From Brachypodius melanocephalos (lineage: Eukaryota > Chordata > Aves > Passeriformes > Pycnonotidae), in assembly GCA_013398615.1 (NCBI GenBank), contig VZSR01000479.1:5927105-5991104 (forward strand): DNA of 64,000 bases, read 5' to 3'. The position numbers and the translations under genes are program-made. The notes under the pieces are model-generated. The model worked only from the letters and a program-made list of their open reading frames with translations, ran no database searches and had not been told where the DNA came from. Positions 1 to 14,212 of this stretch are shown in pieces; position 1 is the first letter of the stretch, and every line of letters starts with the position of its first letter.

Positions 1-3000
1 GTCCTGTTCTGCATCATGCTCCTGAATATTTACAAGGTAATTTCAAAATGAAAAATAAGTGCAGCTCACTAATGAATTGTAGCTCAATGTTTCTCATGGA
101 TATATACTTATACACATATTCTGCCTGTTGATCACTGAGGAAACATGTCATGTGCAGGGAGGATCAGCACAGCAAGATTGAAATGTAAATAAGAAAGGGA
201 ACTTTGAATATTTTTTATTTATTTATAAACAAATAGAAGCAAAACTTCTCATTAGGAAAAAACCCAAAAGCCACACCAAACGTTATTTTCCCTACTGATA
301 AGATTTCTTTTTTGTTCCAAGGTTTTCTGATAGAAAAATTAAATAAGAAGGAAGATTTTGTAGCCATTACTCTCTCCAGGGGAGAATGATGCAGAGTAGT
401 TTTACCAGAATGATCTACTAATGAGACTTTTGCCTTAAATTCCCTTTCTCCTCTCCTGAAGAGGCTTTATTCTCTTATCCCGAGTCCTATGAAACAGAAC
501 AAAACACAGTCACAAATGAAAGATAAAGATCACAGCATTAATAATCCAGGAAGCGCCTCAGCCCAGGGTTTGCAGGATGGCAAAACTCCTGCTGGCAATG
601 CAGAGTGACTTCAGTGACCTCTCGGTCCGTGTGTGCACTGGAGCTGTGTGGGAGCTGCTCCTCCATTATGGAGCAGATCAGAGAGATGATCTGAAAACCT
701 CCCCAGCAGCAGCTGTCTCCTGAAAGGGTAGGAGACTGAGTAAGAGCTGTCTGGCCTCTATCTTCCCTTTTAGACTTCTTAATGGTGCAGAGCTCAGTGC
801 TCTGGAAAACCTCTGGGCACCCTTCACTCTGCATTACGTTTCTTGTCACTGAGTTTCCCAGCTCCTCGGTCTGCAGCCCCGTTGGGGTGTGGTGGGATAA
901 CCCTGGGACCCTGCCAGCTGCCCCCCTCGGCCACCCTGCCGTGGAGCCGCTGAGGGGACACACCTTGGGGCAGGGACTTGTCCTCTCCGACCTTGGCATT
1001 GCCATGGAGCAGCATTTGGGGCTGCTTTGGGGAGATATTCCTGATCATCCACCCAACTTTGTGCCGAGGGTTACTTCCAAGGATGTGTGGGCTGTTTTTG
1101 GTGAAGAAGCACAGAGGCAGGATCTAAACTCAAGGTGAGCTAAAGGCCACCAGGTCCTCTACCCACAGCAGCCCAACACCTGTGCTTCAACTGGCTGTGA
1201 TTTAGCAGTGAGATTCACTCTAACTTTTGCAAATCTTTTTATTTCTCCTTTGAATCACTTTATCTCCAACCCCGAGTGGGCTGAGCTTGTTTGAAGCTCC
1301 ATCTGCCAGGCCATGGGCCCTGCCACAGCTCCCTCTGCCAAGGCAGCACCGTCCCTCTGGGCAGGGAGGTGGTTCAGACAGTGCTCAGGGACCCCTGCAA
1401 AGTCAATCATTCACTGCTTCTGTCAGCAGTTAAATCAGCCTTGTGAAGCATTGTCCAAAGCAGGCTCCTGCCAAGGGTCAAGGGAAATCCTTTGTGTCTG
1501 GAACAGCCATCTCTGTTGTTCAGGACCAATTTGTTTCAAATGTCAGGGGTTTGGCTTTGCCAGTGACTCAGCCTCTCCCTCACTCCTAGGTACTCCTTGT
1601 ATTTTTTCACGGCTCCCTTCTTTCCCTCTGATGCAGAAGTGGACCACCTTCATAAGAAGATAAATAAAAAAAATTTTTGTGCACTCTACCTGTGTAGCAG
1701 CAGCAGCAGCAGCAGCACTGTGGGAGATGTTATTTACATGAACTTCATTAATATTTATAATCACATTTATAGAGTTGTTCAGCAGGAAGCTTGATCAAGT
1801 CAGTAGTATGTCTGGAGAGCAGTCTTTGGCATACTACTTTTAATGAGAATAATTTGCATTTAATAAAGTGCCTGAGGTAGCAAGTTTCAATGCAGATTTG
1901 ATTTTTCGTGGTGTTTGGGGATATACTTGCATTAGTGGTTTGATTCCACATCCGTTTTCACTTGCAGTGATGGAATGAAAACAGACATCCAAATCCAAAG
2001 ACTCAGGGTGATGGGAACAACATGAGAATATGCCAAAAAATAAAAGGGGCATTTCTTGTAATCTCTGTGACATGAGTAATGCAGAATTAGAGTTGGACCC
2101 TGATTGCTTTGAGTGTCTGCCTTTCTCTTTGGCATAATCCCTGGAGATAACTAGGAGGGGTAGTTGCAGAAGCCTGGGGTCTTCTTCTGGTGCATCTTAA
2201 ATGAGTTTTACCTGTTAAATCCACTTTTCCCTCCCCACAAATATTCGTGCTCAGGCACTAAATGTTCTGATATCACCTGCCTGTGTTTGTGTGACTTCAT
2301 GGAGACACTGTTCAGAACCAGGCAGTTTTCAGGACCAGCCCTTCAAAGGCATCCCTCTGCCACTGCAAAAAGCACCACATTCACTTGGCTGGAGTTATTT
2401 ATTGGCCCAGGCCTCTCCACAAAAAGTTGAAAGGCCAAGGAGGTAATAGATGCAGAGTGACTTCAGATAAAGATGGTGAACAGAAATAGATCCAGGAAAA
2501 AAGCACATCAGAAACTTCTCTCATCCTGACCTCTGGTAATTTGAGGGAAGGGGTTTATAATCTTTTTGTTCTCTTGGCAAAGACATAGAAATATGTTATA
2601 TTTAGTTATATGCCCCACTGTTTCTCATTATTTCATAGCTTTGTGATTTATTTTAGCCTCAAAATACTTTTTTCCCCAAAAGAATTAGCATTCTACCAGC
2701 ACCAGTTTTTACCTGGGCAGGTGGTTTGGCCAGGCCATGTCTGCAGTGGGATCATCCTGATGGTGGTTGTTATTCCTTGGGAGCATCACTCACCTTTGGG
2801 AGTGGTGTCACTGAGGAATTAACAACTGGCTGTGACCAGAATTAACAAATGTGTGTGACCAGCAACACCAAATCCCTGCTGAGCTGGAATCCTTGATGGT
2901 ACCTGTGGCTCTTGTGCATCACCTGGATGTTGTGTGGCACATTTCACTGACCCTGCTGGCACAGAGGATGTCCAGGTGCCAGCTCCTGCTTTGGCTACAT

Positions 3001-6000
3001 CATTTCATGTTTTCAGCTTTCACCCAGCTGCTTTGCCACAAAGTAGGCTATGACAAGGGCTTGCATGTTTTCTTATACTTCATCTGAGCCATAATTTTTT
3101 GGATGTAGAGCTACCTCCAGTCGTTCTCAGATGGTTGCTGAGCTTCCATCTCATAGCAAAATTGTTACAATAACTTTATTAACAAAATTACAGCTAAATT
3201 CAGTGCGCATGCTCGTGGTTTTAATGTTCTTGACCAGAAAATCAAGAATGTGGTCTTTTGGAATGTGTCATCCTATGGCAGGAGCATTGGAATTAAATGA
3301 TCTTTAATTTCCTTCCCCACCAAACCATTTTAGGATTCTGTGATATTGTGAAGATTAGAGTTGTTTTAAGCAGCCATTACAATAATTTTTTCCTGGATAG
3401 GCATATTCTGTTCAGCTTATTTATACACTGTGCAGTCATTTCAACAATTGTTCAGCGAACAATAAATGAAGGACTCATTGAGGGCTGACCTTGCAGAGAT
3501 GAAAGGAGGAGGAATAAACAGAGGATCTGTGCCTGTAGGTGCTTGCAAACACTGAAACCTTGACCAAGGATGATTTAGATCCTGAGCAGGGTTTATGTAA
3601 ATGCTTCAATTCTTTTGCATTCATACCTCAGTGCTTCTTCACTTCCTCAGGAAGATATTTTTGTGTCCGAGGTCATTAATCTCCCCACACAGTGTACTCT
3701 AATGCTCGAGATTTGTTAATACATTTGGCAGTCTTGCTTGTTGTTCTTAAGCATATATTGAATTTTTACACAGCAGCTATTTGTATAATTCCTGTAACAT
3801 GCCAGAACAGCTTCCAGTTAATGTCCAGAATTTTCTGACTGTCTGGAAGAATTTTTTTTTAAAAGAAGAAAAGATTTAAAAGATCTTACCAAAACATTAT
3901 CTACAAGGCACGGTGGAAAATCATGGATGCACCTCATTAGGATAAAACATTTAGACATAAGAGTGAATTAAGACTTACAGTGTGAAAATTACATGAACTA
4001 AGGTAGATTTGGACTGTAGTGGATTGCAGTGTAAATAGGACAATTAAACAGTGGTCACAGGAAAAAGTTTCAAAGTCAAGGTTTTTTGGACAAAACTTCT
4101 ACAAAGGCTCTTTCCATTAATACAACAAGATGAGAGAGGATATGATCACCAGACAAAGTTGCTTCTGCACCAATATTCCTTAATCTAGGAGAGGAGGGTG
4201 AGAGCCAGTGACTGAAACTGAACAAAGCCAATGTAGAACTGTGATGGATGTTTTTATCAGTGTGCACCATCAGCTTCTGATGGAACGTGCTGAGGTTGTC
4301 CATACCACCTCCTTTTTAGCAGAGTTTTGTCTACATCATTTCAACTTTTTTACCAAACCATTATATGGCAATAGGTAAGTATTTTGGTAGCTTATCTATT
4401 AATGCCATCTACTGCAACCAAAGTGAAGGGAAATGAGAACCTTCACTACTCAGCTTTGAAGGAGGCTAAATATGTTGTGAAGGGGGTGAAAAGTCTGGGA
4501 TTCATCAGGGAGAAACAAATGGGGAGATACCAATTCATATTGTCATCTGCTGTTTGGCAATATGGGGTTTTTTTGTTCTTTTAATCATTAACCTGTAATT
4601 CTACAAACCAGAATGAGAAACAACATCAGGGCAGTTTGAAAGTAGCTCCGATGGAGTCAGCAGTGCTAAACTGGTTTGCATAAATGCTGAGGAAATGTGG
4701 CCCCTGGGGCAGGGGTGAGAAGAGCTCAGAGTTTTCACTGTCAGAGTGGGTGTTTTGTGTCTGCCTTGCACGGAGAGGTCACAGCAGGAATGCATCATGA
4801 TACAGCACCATAAGTTAAGGAACATTGAGAGATACCTGAAAATGAAAGCAGCAAAGAAAGCTGCAGAGAGAGTTGGGCGAATGTTTAATTTGATTCTCAT
4901 CACATTCAACTAGTTAGCACAAATGAGTTTTTTTATAATCAGGGTTCAAAGGTGACAAAAGAGAAGCAAACTGCAGTCAAAATGGGATCATTTCACTGGT
5001 GACACACGTGAAACCTTGAAACACTGCTTGACTTTTATAGGAAGCTGTAAATCAGGCCTGGATTACTTGAAAAGTTCAAGAGCCCTAGAAAATATTTTAG
5101 CTACATGCAGCTGAGTTTTATGATTTGTGCTTTTATGCACTGAGCTCTGAAAATGAGCAGTGCCATGAAGTTATTTCAGAATCTCCCTAAAGAAGAACAC
5201 TCTACCTGCCAAAAAGAAAAGTAGGAAGCGATGATGTTTCATTTGTCATCTTTGTAGATGGAGTTGTTCACTAGGGTGAATGCATGCAAAAAACCACAGC
5301 ACTGTAAGGGCTGTATAGCTATTCCTTATGAGATTAAAAAAAATAAATCACAGAATGATATTTATCACAAATATGTCACAGGTTTTAATCACAACTGTAG
5401 AGCTTGGTCCTATATGGGAAAGCAAAAGAAGTAGCAATACCCTTGAAATACTGATATTGTTACCTATTTGCAATTCAAGAATATAATATTAACCATTCTG
5501 CTGTCGAAAAGGGGTCAGGGAGCTTAGGAACTCAGCCTGTAACACAAACGTGCTGCAGTAGCTCCTGGCTGCTTTTTCTACATTCTACAGCATTGGAAAA
5601 AGGGGAATTATTATACCATTAATAAGAAGGCCTGCCATAAGAAAATGCAGGTCACAATTTACAGAGAAACAAACATTGTTACTGAACCACAGATAAAATC
5701 TCTATAATGATGCCCTGATTAACCTTTAATACTTTTTAAGCAAACCAGCCTGGTTTGGAGCAAAGGGCAGCTTCCTTTGCTGTCCTATTTATAGACTTTG
5801 AAGGCTTGCAAAGCAACTGGCAAGCAGAGATGAGAATCTGAAATGTGCCCATTACAACCTGGCAATGTTCTTTCTTAGATTTTAGGAAATTTGAACAGGA
5901 ATCAATTTTAAGTGCTGAAACATTTTGTGAATTGTTACACAGCAGTGGTGTGCTGCCTGGTAAAGAATGCAGAGCAAGGGAGAAGAGGTTTCCATGCCAG

Positions 6001-6357
6001 CAAATGTGTCTTTGACTGTACCAGAGAACGAAGTGTACAGACCCTGACTATAATTTATATTTGCCACGAGACCTAGAGGTGTCAGAAGACATCATGTTAG
6101 CCAGGACAATTCAAATTGAAGGATTTGTACTATGCTGCTTTAGCCAGAATGTCTCTAATGGGAAAAGACATGTTGAACACTTCAAAAAGGAGTAAAATCT
6201 GGTTTTATTTCACTGGCAGCTGTACATATCATTTGCAGGAAAATCACTAGCAATGTCTTTGTTAGCTTTCTGCATTATTTGCGAACAGCAATTCCTTTAA
6301 AAATCCTTCATATTTTCTAGATCATCATTTATGCCAGCAAGATTCCCCCTTGGCTTA
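1..6357. other. Non-coding intergenic DNA, left part
   Basis: No exon of a recognisable protein is visible on either strand. Open frames here are short, lack conserved motifs and overlap each other in several frames, as expected by chance. The base composition is AT-rich and typical of avian intergenic or intronic DNA. The only distinct local structure is a short AGC trinucleotide run near 1.7 kb. If the mammalian gene order holds, this is part of the gene-poor interval 5' of SPOCK1. It could also contain introns of an unseen transcript. Confidence 0.6.
1696..1717. repeat. (AGC)n trinucleotide microsatellite
   Basis: About seven uninterrupted AGC units. It lies in non-coding sequence. Read on either strand it would give poly-Ser, poly-Ala or similar, but no supported reading frame contains it. 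Such short trinucleotide runs are often length-polymorphic. Confidence 0.85.
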
Positions 6358-6716
6358 AATCCATGGAGGAGAGGAGGCTCAGGGGGGAACCTTCTTGCTG
6401 TCTACAACTCCTTGAAAGCCAGGTGGGGGTTGGTCTCCTCCCAAGATATATGACAGGAGGAAATGGCCTCAGGCTGTGCCAGAAGAAGTTTGGATTAGAT
6501 AATTCAAAAGATTTCTTCACTGAAAGGGTCATTAAGCACAGACTGCCCAGGGCAGTGCTGGAGTCACCATCCCTGGAGGGGATCTACAGAAGAGATGTGT
6601 AAATGTGGCACTTGGTGACATGGTGCAGCGGTGGCTTTGGCAGTGCTGGGGGGACAGCTGCACTCGATGGTCTGAGAGGGCTTTTCCAGCCTGAACAATC
6701 CTGTGATTCTCTGATG
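6358..6716 (+). mobile_element. CR1 LINE fragment, 3' end
   Basis: A 5'-truncated CR1 retrotransposon piece on the + strand. It covers the last part of the reverse-transcriptase ORF and the 3' UTR. Diagnostic segments include the stretch translating as RRLRG, then GGNGLRLCQKKFGLDNSKDFFTERVIKHRLPRAVLESPSLEGI in broken form. The 3' tail 'ggtctgagagggcttttccagcc' is followed by a decayed 8-bp tail (gtgattctctgatg). CR1 elements typically insert as short 3' pieces without a poly(A) tail, which fits. The 5' boundary is approximate. It cannot be active at this length. Confidence 0.9.
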
Positions 6717-9700
6717 TCCTCAGCTGTACATAAGCACTTGGTCAAGAGCTCTATAATGACCCTGGGCTGATGCACTGAGGCACAGAACCCAGGGTGGAGA
6801 TGAGTCCAGAGATGGGCTGGAAGGCAACAGAAAGCTGGGCAGCCTCAAACACAGGGACTATAAAGTCAAGCTTTGGTTTAACAAGTTCTAGCTGCAATTA
6901 CTTCTATGGTAGGGAATGACAGGGCCTATACAGGGAGCTAATCAAATAAACAGCATGGGCATTTCACAGCAATAACTGATTGGATTTACGATTGTGTTTC
7001 AGGAAACTGAACTGAAAGGTTGAAATTATGGTGGCAGTCATTATTGACTTTGGCATTAACTTGCTGGGGTGCAAAAAAATCACTCTGTAGGAAGTAAATT
7101 AAAACCCATGAATGAAATTAATTTAATTTGTACTACCTGACCAGTACTTTATATTCCATCAAGATGTGATACAGTGTGTACTTAGAGATCATTTTTCTCA
7201 TGGTCATTTGAAGGAAGGGGAGCAGCAAGCAGAGACAAGAGTGGACACGTCAGAATTAATTTGAACCACGGTGCTTTGGCTTTAAGCAGTTATAGCCACA
7301 GGTCAGTTCCAGCTTACAGGAACTTCTGCTAAGCCATGAAATTTCTAGGTATGGAAATAAGGAGTTTGAATAACAGCAAGTGTGATTCTGTCATGAAAGT
7401 GCTCATGGCTGAGCAGAGCAAAGTGCCAAGATCCTGTGCCTGGGGGCTGCAGGCCCCTTCCATCACTGAGGACCTCCCCAGGGATGGGCCAGGAGAGCTG
7501 GCCTTTAGGCAGAGTGTTTGAGAGGTCACTTCCACCCCCTTCTTTCTGAGATTTTATAAGGAACTTGCCTTTTTAAAGGAATCTAGCTACTTTATTCTGG
7601 GAGACAGACATCCATATGCTGGGGTGGGGATGAAAGCTGATGTCAGATTTGCTGTTTCTCTTGGTGCATATTCTGCCTGTGTATCTGCTAAGGCAGACAG
7701 TGAGGCTTCTCATGAAAATCCAATACAATCAGCTTTGTGACAATTTCCTTTTTTCCTCCTCACTCCTTGCATGTCTCTCTGTCTCCTTTCAATACTCTGG
7801 CAGTTCTCCAGACTAGAAATTTGATGAAAGAGCAGGGATGTGTTATGAGCATTGGCAAGGTTCCCCATTTTTGCTTCCTTGTTCTCTGCTTGCTTACCTT
7901 CACACAAGCAATGTTAAAATCTGTCTCTGACTGGGGTAATGAGGATGTGGTATCCTGTCAGAAAAAGCAGATGCTATTCAAATCTTCAAACCATAAGAGT
8001 TTCTAATGAACAAAGAGCAGTAATAAGTGTGTCTTCAGACACCTCTGAGCCTGTCACAGGAGGAAAGCCCTGGATATCATTATCAGTTTCCAGTAAACGG
8101 AATTATTGGACATGTCCCTGGTTCCTCATTATAGGTTAGGTCCTTTTATTTCTCAGGAATTAAAACATCCCTTGGAATCTGAAATCTTCTCTGAAAGCTG
8201 ACTGCTCAGTGCTGTCAAACCTAGTAAAAGCCAAGACAGGTTTGTAAGCTCTTTTTGCCTTGGGATTTACGGAAGGCAGACATGAGTAAGTCAAGTGCAC
8301 TCCCTCCTTAGGGCAAGTGGATCAAATTCTTTCAGGTCTTGGCCTCTTATCCTCTGTTTCTGACATCTCTACCCTGGACAGTTTTCTCTGCCAGATATGA
8401 GTCTGAGAAATAACTCAGGTGTGCAGAGAAGCAGAAATGTGCTGCTCCCTGCTTCCATGGAGTGAGAGGCAGCTCTTGTAAGGCAGTTCCAGGGGGTTAA
8501 ATGCAGGAATGCCCAGCTTTGCGGCGCTCTTAGAGAACACACAAAAAGAACAGGAGTCACAGGCCACCTTACCCCTCTGTGATCAGCTGCAGAGTGAGTT
8601 CCTCCAGACTAATCCCTCTCCTCTGCAGGATCAGATCTCTTACAGAGCCTATAGAATCTAAACCTGAGCTGTGTGGAATAACTACCCATGACTGCCAATA
8701 TTGAAACACCTCACACAGAAGAACATTTTTAGTTGCAGTTCACTGCTCTCTGTCCAGGTACAGGCAATTGGCTCAGCTGGGCTTGTGGCTGTACAGGTGG
8801 GCAGATCCAAGCAGTGGTGAGGGGCTCAGAGAAGACCTGGGGGATGATTACTTGGATTTGAAAAGGTGTAATTTTCTTCCTGAAGCTCAGAAGTGGATAC
8901 TCCCTTTCTTTAGTAGTGATGGATGTCACAGCTGTGCCAGGGAGACAGCCCTGGCTAATCAGAGTGTGGGGAAGCCTGTGTTAAGGAACTTTCCCTCAGG
9001 TGAGTTATCGATTGCTGAGCACTCTGCCAGGCTGACACAGGCAGACCAAGCCTTTTCTTCTTAGCACAATTTAAGTAAAGCTTCAACGTCCTTTCAGCCC
9101 CTCTTTAGGCATCAGAGACACTGTCCAGCAGAAAACAAAAGCTGTCCATGCCTGAGCAGTGAGCTCCCTCATATAAATTCCAACAGGGATGGCTGATTGT
9201 CTCAGTATTTGGGTGTTTTCTAGTCTCTCATTTGGACTTTCTGATCCCCAAGAAGAGTTATTCCTGCTGCAGCCATTCCATAGCACAGGCATTAAAAACC
9301 CTCTTCTCTTCTTGGCTGTCCATTTGCACAAAGCTTGCAGAAATTTTTCTCTCTGTCACACATCACTCATTTGAGGAAGAAGAAGCAAAGTTAAGGGCTA
9401 AAAGGCATAAAAAAGTGAATTATGGGCAGGGTTTCATTTAGTGATAAGACAGGTATTTGGATTTTGTTTTGTGGGTTTATTAAAAAATGTTCATGGCTAA
9501 TTAATGCAAATGACAACAAAAAATTGGTGCAAGCATCACAATGACAAATTACAGATGAGCTTTCTAAGAATATAGAGCTTCAATTTTATTAATAGAAGAC
9601 AAGATTGACTTTTTGATAAATGACAGAGAAATTAAGATAGATTTAAAAACTAGTTGTACTCTCTAGGTATGATTCCTGTTAAAAGAGAACAAAAAAAGCA

Positions 9701-9963
9701 AATTACTCTATTCTTCATGTTTCTCTTGATCTTCTTGTCCCTTAAATACCCTTTTCCTCCAAACCTGGGCAGCTTTAATCTTTCTAATTCACAATCTCAG
9801 CAAGTCTTGTCCTCAAAAGTTACCAAGCGAAATGTCACATGATGTATCTGAGAAGATTTTGGTATTCAAAGCTTGCATGAGCTTTGGGAACCTTGGAGAA
9901 GAAGGGAAAGAAGTAAACAACACATGTAAAAATAGAAAGGTTTCTGGTTTAAAATTTATACTA
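6717..9963. other. Non-coding intergenic DNA
   Basis: Single-copy-looking AT-rich DNA. I see no conserved coding exon, no RNA gene and no obvious transposon. Open frames are under 100 codons and unrecognised. Confidence 0.55.
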
Positions 9964-10092
9964 AATAATAATAATAATAATAATAATAATAATCATCATC
10001 ATCATCTTGTATTACTATTTTGTATCATTATTTTGTATTATTTTTTTGTATTACTTTGTATTATATTGTATTATATTGCATTATTATTGTAA
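9964..10092. repeat. Compound (AAT)n-(CAT)n-(TTGTATTA)n low-complexity tract
   Basis: Three adjoining simple-repeat blocks. About ten AAT units come first (9964-9993), then about four CAT units (to about 10006). After them is an irregular array of TTGTATTA/TATTGTATT-type units to about 10090. The block order suggests successive slippage from a shared ancestral AT-rich seed. It sits in open frames that translate as poly-Asn and poly-His, but these are not genes. Confidence 0.9.
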
Positions 10093-12997
10093 CCGGTATG
10101 GTGATCTCTGTCCAGAAGTTTATGTGTAACTTTCTGACACCCAAGAAAAGGCAGGCAGGCTGGTTGAATATTATACATTTAAAATTTAGTGTCATCTGTG
10201 CAAGTTTCCATATGTTTTCCCTTTAATAGGAACTATCCCTTTGGAAGTGTTGCTCATCTTTCCCAGATATTCAGTGGAATGTGGTACAGTATCAGGTAAT
10301 AAGTTTAATATTTTGCTCTGGTGCCCTGTTAAAATTAAAATTCACCTTAATGAGATCTCCCCACAGTGTGGCTTAGAAAGAACCTGCTTGCCCCTTTTTA
10401 GCATGGCTGACACACAGTAGAGCCACCTGGACTAAAAATACAGGAAAGGCAATAATTATAACTGAGCAAAAGCAAATATCCTTGACAATCCTGTAAATCT
10501 GAAAAGCCTCATGAGCATAACAGAAGGCAATGAAATGAAAGGGTAGCTCAAAGCTGCAATGAAATTTGGAAGATTCTGAAGATGTGTATAGGCAGGCCCA
10601 GAGCTGGGGTATAAATAGATTTGCTGTCTGCCTTTCTAGAAACCCCAGGGAAGGTGCAGTTATACTTTCCCTCACTGCCAACTCCAGAGCTTCTGCAGAG
10701 ATGGCAATATTTCTATGTGACACTCCCAGATAAAATAGTGCAGAAATAAAGTAGAACTGTAGATTTCCAGGCTCAAACACGTGTGTGAGACCCTGAGGCC
10801 CATATAAGCACACAAAGGCAGCATCCTCCACCTTTCTGGATGCCAGTCCTGCATCTCAAGGCATTATTGCTCCTTCAGAAAAGCAGGGATTTTCCTCATC
10901 ACACAGCTCCCCATCTCCCAAGCAGCTCTGTCCCAGAAAGCTCTGGAGAACACTGGCAGGAGATAAACCTTTCCAGATGATCCCTGTCTGAGGGACCTGC
11001 CCCAAAGGGAAATCCAGAGTTCATCTGTGCTGCAGAAATTGCTGTCCCCAAGCTGCTGCTGTTTGACCTAAAACCCTTCTGGCCCTGGGCTCCCTGCCCT
11101 TGGCATGGTGCTGCTCAAACTGTGCAGACCCAGAGGGGCCTCAGATCAATTCTGGCTTCCCACAGCAGAACTGGGGAGTCTGAATATAAATTATCTGTTC
11201 TGGACCTGAAACCACAAAGGTTTTATTTCCTGAGTTACAGTCCCCTTGTGCAATGTGGCAGAGGGCATTTCATTACTGTGCAACCTAGAAAAGGGAGGAA
11301 ATAATACTATAGTCCAGCTTCTCCTGAAAACAGGGCAAGGGGTAGAAAAAGCCAAGCAGAACATGTTGTCTTTCCTTTATGATCTTTACTAACAACTGTG
11401 GGATCAACAGTTTCATATTCCCTGGCAAGAGCAAGCAATTAGCTAAAGCATCTCACACCATTTTGTCACTGCCCCTTCCAGGCCTGAGACAGGAGTGACA
11501 TTTATATCCAAATTTTGAAAAATTCACTTGCTAACAGTGTTAGTGTGTGCCAAAAACTATGAGATACAGAAAAATTGATTCAGGGATATTCTGCCAGGAA
11601 CCCACTTATCCAGGGTTCAAAACCTGTTTAAACTTTAGTCTCAGGCATAATTGTGGAAACCAAAACCGTTATCAATGCTTTATACACACTCACAGGATTT
11701 TGCTTAACTGCAGTGTGGTCATGGGCATTCAAAGAGGGTTTTTTGTTATTAAACAGTATTTTCTGTATGTCTTGAAAGGTGTTTTTTGTATGAAATTGAG
11801 GTCAGACAACAGGATAACAGGGACCCAGGGACACTTGCCCACTTGTGCTGCCCAGTCACCCCTCCCATCATATCTAGATCCTTTAGAAAAGGGAAGAGAA
11901 CATTTTAGTAGACATATTATTTACAATAAGGAATTAATTTTCCAAACATGTATCCTGCACTTAAAAGAGTCCTTTTGATTGCACCCAGGGAAGAGGCTCC
12001 AAACAGATACGCATTGCCCACTGCAATTAGGATCACAGTGTGACTGCTGGCCATGAAATGCAAAATTTTAGTTTGTAAAGATGCAAAGGGTGTCAGTCAG
12101 ACACTTCCTGGGTCACCAACCTGCTGCTTTGTGTTTATAAGCATTGAAGAAAACCATTGTGTATGCTATGAAGCCTCGGTAAACCCCAAGGAATAATTTA
12201 ATGCATTATTAAAAATCCTCAAATTCAGAAGGAGAATATTAACTGTGTTTGGTGCTGAAGTTGAATATTTAATGAATAGAAGGAAGAAGAACAGTTTTGA
12301 TAATAATGGAATTTCTTATCTCTTAGTTTCACCTACTTCAAAGTAATTTAAATAATTAGGTAAAGGTCACTGTCTCTGCCCTTTGTTCCAGGTGGCAGCA
12401 GCATCTTGTTTCAGCTGATTCTGTGTAAACTGACAGCAAGCTGTTGACTGAAACACATTTAAATTATTTCTTTAGTTTAATGGAAATTCATCGATTTGTT
12501 TGATTTCTAATGAAATAACTGAAATCAGTGTGTCACCTATTTGCTTGTCTGCAATTTCAGATCAGTGTCATTAATATAACCCTACTTTTTTCCCATAACA
12601 GAGTTGTTCTAAGTGTAATGTGACAAACACATCTGGGTTATCTCCTCTTTGAGGAATCTATTCCTGCTCTCATTGGCACATAAAGAGGGGCAAGAAGTTC
12701 TTGCCTAGAGGAGAATAGAAAAGGGCTGAGGAGCTGTTACTTCTCACCTTTACCCTGAGGAAATGACTGCATTCAGGCTAGAGAAGCTCACTGAGTGAAT
12801 TGGACATTTGGAAAGCATCAGGGACACCATGACAGGACCTGTTCTGAAATCTGCCCAGCTCCAGGTGCAGAGGTTGATGTGAGCCCTGGGGAGGATCACA
12901 GGGCTTCCTCTGCTGACCAGGGCAGCATCCTCTGCTGCTCAGAGAGCTCTCAGAGGAGCAAAGGGCAGCGACTGGCTGCTTTCCATCTCCAGAGAAT
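10093..12997. other. Non-coding intergenic DNA
   Basis: No supported gene. A 152-codon open frame on the minus strand (10373-10831) has no recognisable domain and is probably chance. No repeat family was identified. Confidence 0.5.
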
Positions 12998-13023
12998 GCT
13001 CTGCTCTGCTCTGCTCTGCTCTG
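12998..13023. repeat. (GCTCT)n pentanucleotide microsatellite
   Basis: About five tandem GCTCT units in non-coding DNA. On the minus strand they read as AGAGC repeats, which produce a meaningless SRAEQ-type peptide. Confidence 0.85.
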
Positions 13024-14212
13024 CAAGGTCACTCATTAATAAGATCACTGCCACCGTGACACTGTTAATAGCCTTGGCTCTTCCAGGACTTGTCAGGTTT
13101 TCTCCTGCCCATTACTTGATTCAGGGCAAGACAGCAATTTGAGGTACCTGCAGAGCACCTTGGAAAGCTCCCCAGGTGCCCCCCTGAGTGCACAGCAAGG
13201 GGACAATCCCCTCAGTGTGAGTTACACAGGCAGAGGCAGACAGCAGACGGGCCCAAGGGAAGGACAAGGGAGCATCAAGTACCAACAGCAGCACGGCTGT
13301 GCTTTTCATTTATCTCTGCTGCAGGAAAGGGTCAGACCCGAGGAGTAATTCTTTGGGTGGAAGAAGCTCAGGAGATGTCAGAACTGGGTGTTTGAGTGAT
13401 GAATGGAATGTCACCCAGCAGGGAAGCACAGCATTTTCCAGCACTTGTTATGCCTAGTAAGGAATAAAAGTAAGCAGTGACAGATCCCCTGCAGGCCCGT
13501 CCTTCAGGTGCTAAAAGATGATCAAACACACATCTCTGCCCGACCTTCTGCTGTCACTGTGCTGTGTTTGTTATAAAAGCCTCTCAGAACTGAGGAAATT
13601 ATTGCCCTGCTCAAAACACCAAAGCACAGACAGCAGGGTCTGTGGGCAGCCCCCCATAACACCTGCTGTATTTGAGGGCTTGTGAATCTCTACCTTCCAT
13701 CCCTCTGACACAAGGTGCACCCCAGGCCACTGGCTGTGGGTTAGGCATGTGTAAATCAAGAGATATTACTGCCAGTTGAACTGGAATTTCAATTTTTATA
13801 TATCACTATTCACTTTGCAATACTTTTTCTTTGCACACTGAAAAAAACGCATTGGAAGGGATTTCTGCTGCTGTTCTGTTTTGTCTGGCAGGATGCTGGT
13901 GCCATCTACTGCTCTGCCCACCACTACTGTGTCTGAATTCTGAGACAATTGCCTGGAGGCACCTCTCTCCTGCTGAACCTCATGGGACAGAAACACACTA
14001 TCCTGCCAAGGCGTATGTCCTTAGTAGCTGAGAAAAATTCAGCAGAATTTAGCTCCTCCCAATTTCTCCAACAAGCAGTTTTTAAGTTTATTGCAGAAAA
14101 AAATATCTCCAGTAAATTAAAAAGCATTGTCTTACCGACTGGTATGTAGGGGTATGGACATTCCTGCCTGGCTGGGATCCTACAGTCACTGCTGTACCCC
14201 CACAGCCACCAC

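Noticed and set aside
1..38. Open frame at the left edge followed by a GTAATT donor-like site
   Set aside because: Twelve codons reading VLFCIMLLNIYK before a weak donor could be an exon end, but this is too short to tell from chance and matches no known neighbour.
538..1138. Overlapping open frames on both strands
   Set aside because: Locally higher GC lengthens open frames. No conserved motif, and frames on both strands overlap.
10373..10831. 152-codon minus-strand open frame with hydrophobic stretches
   Set aside because: No recognisable family. Hydrophobic content follows from T-rich DNA.
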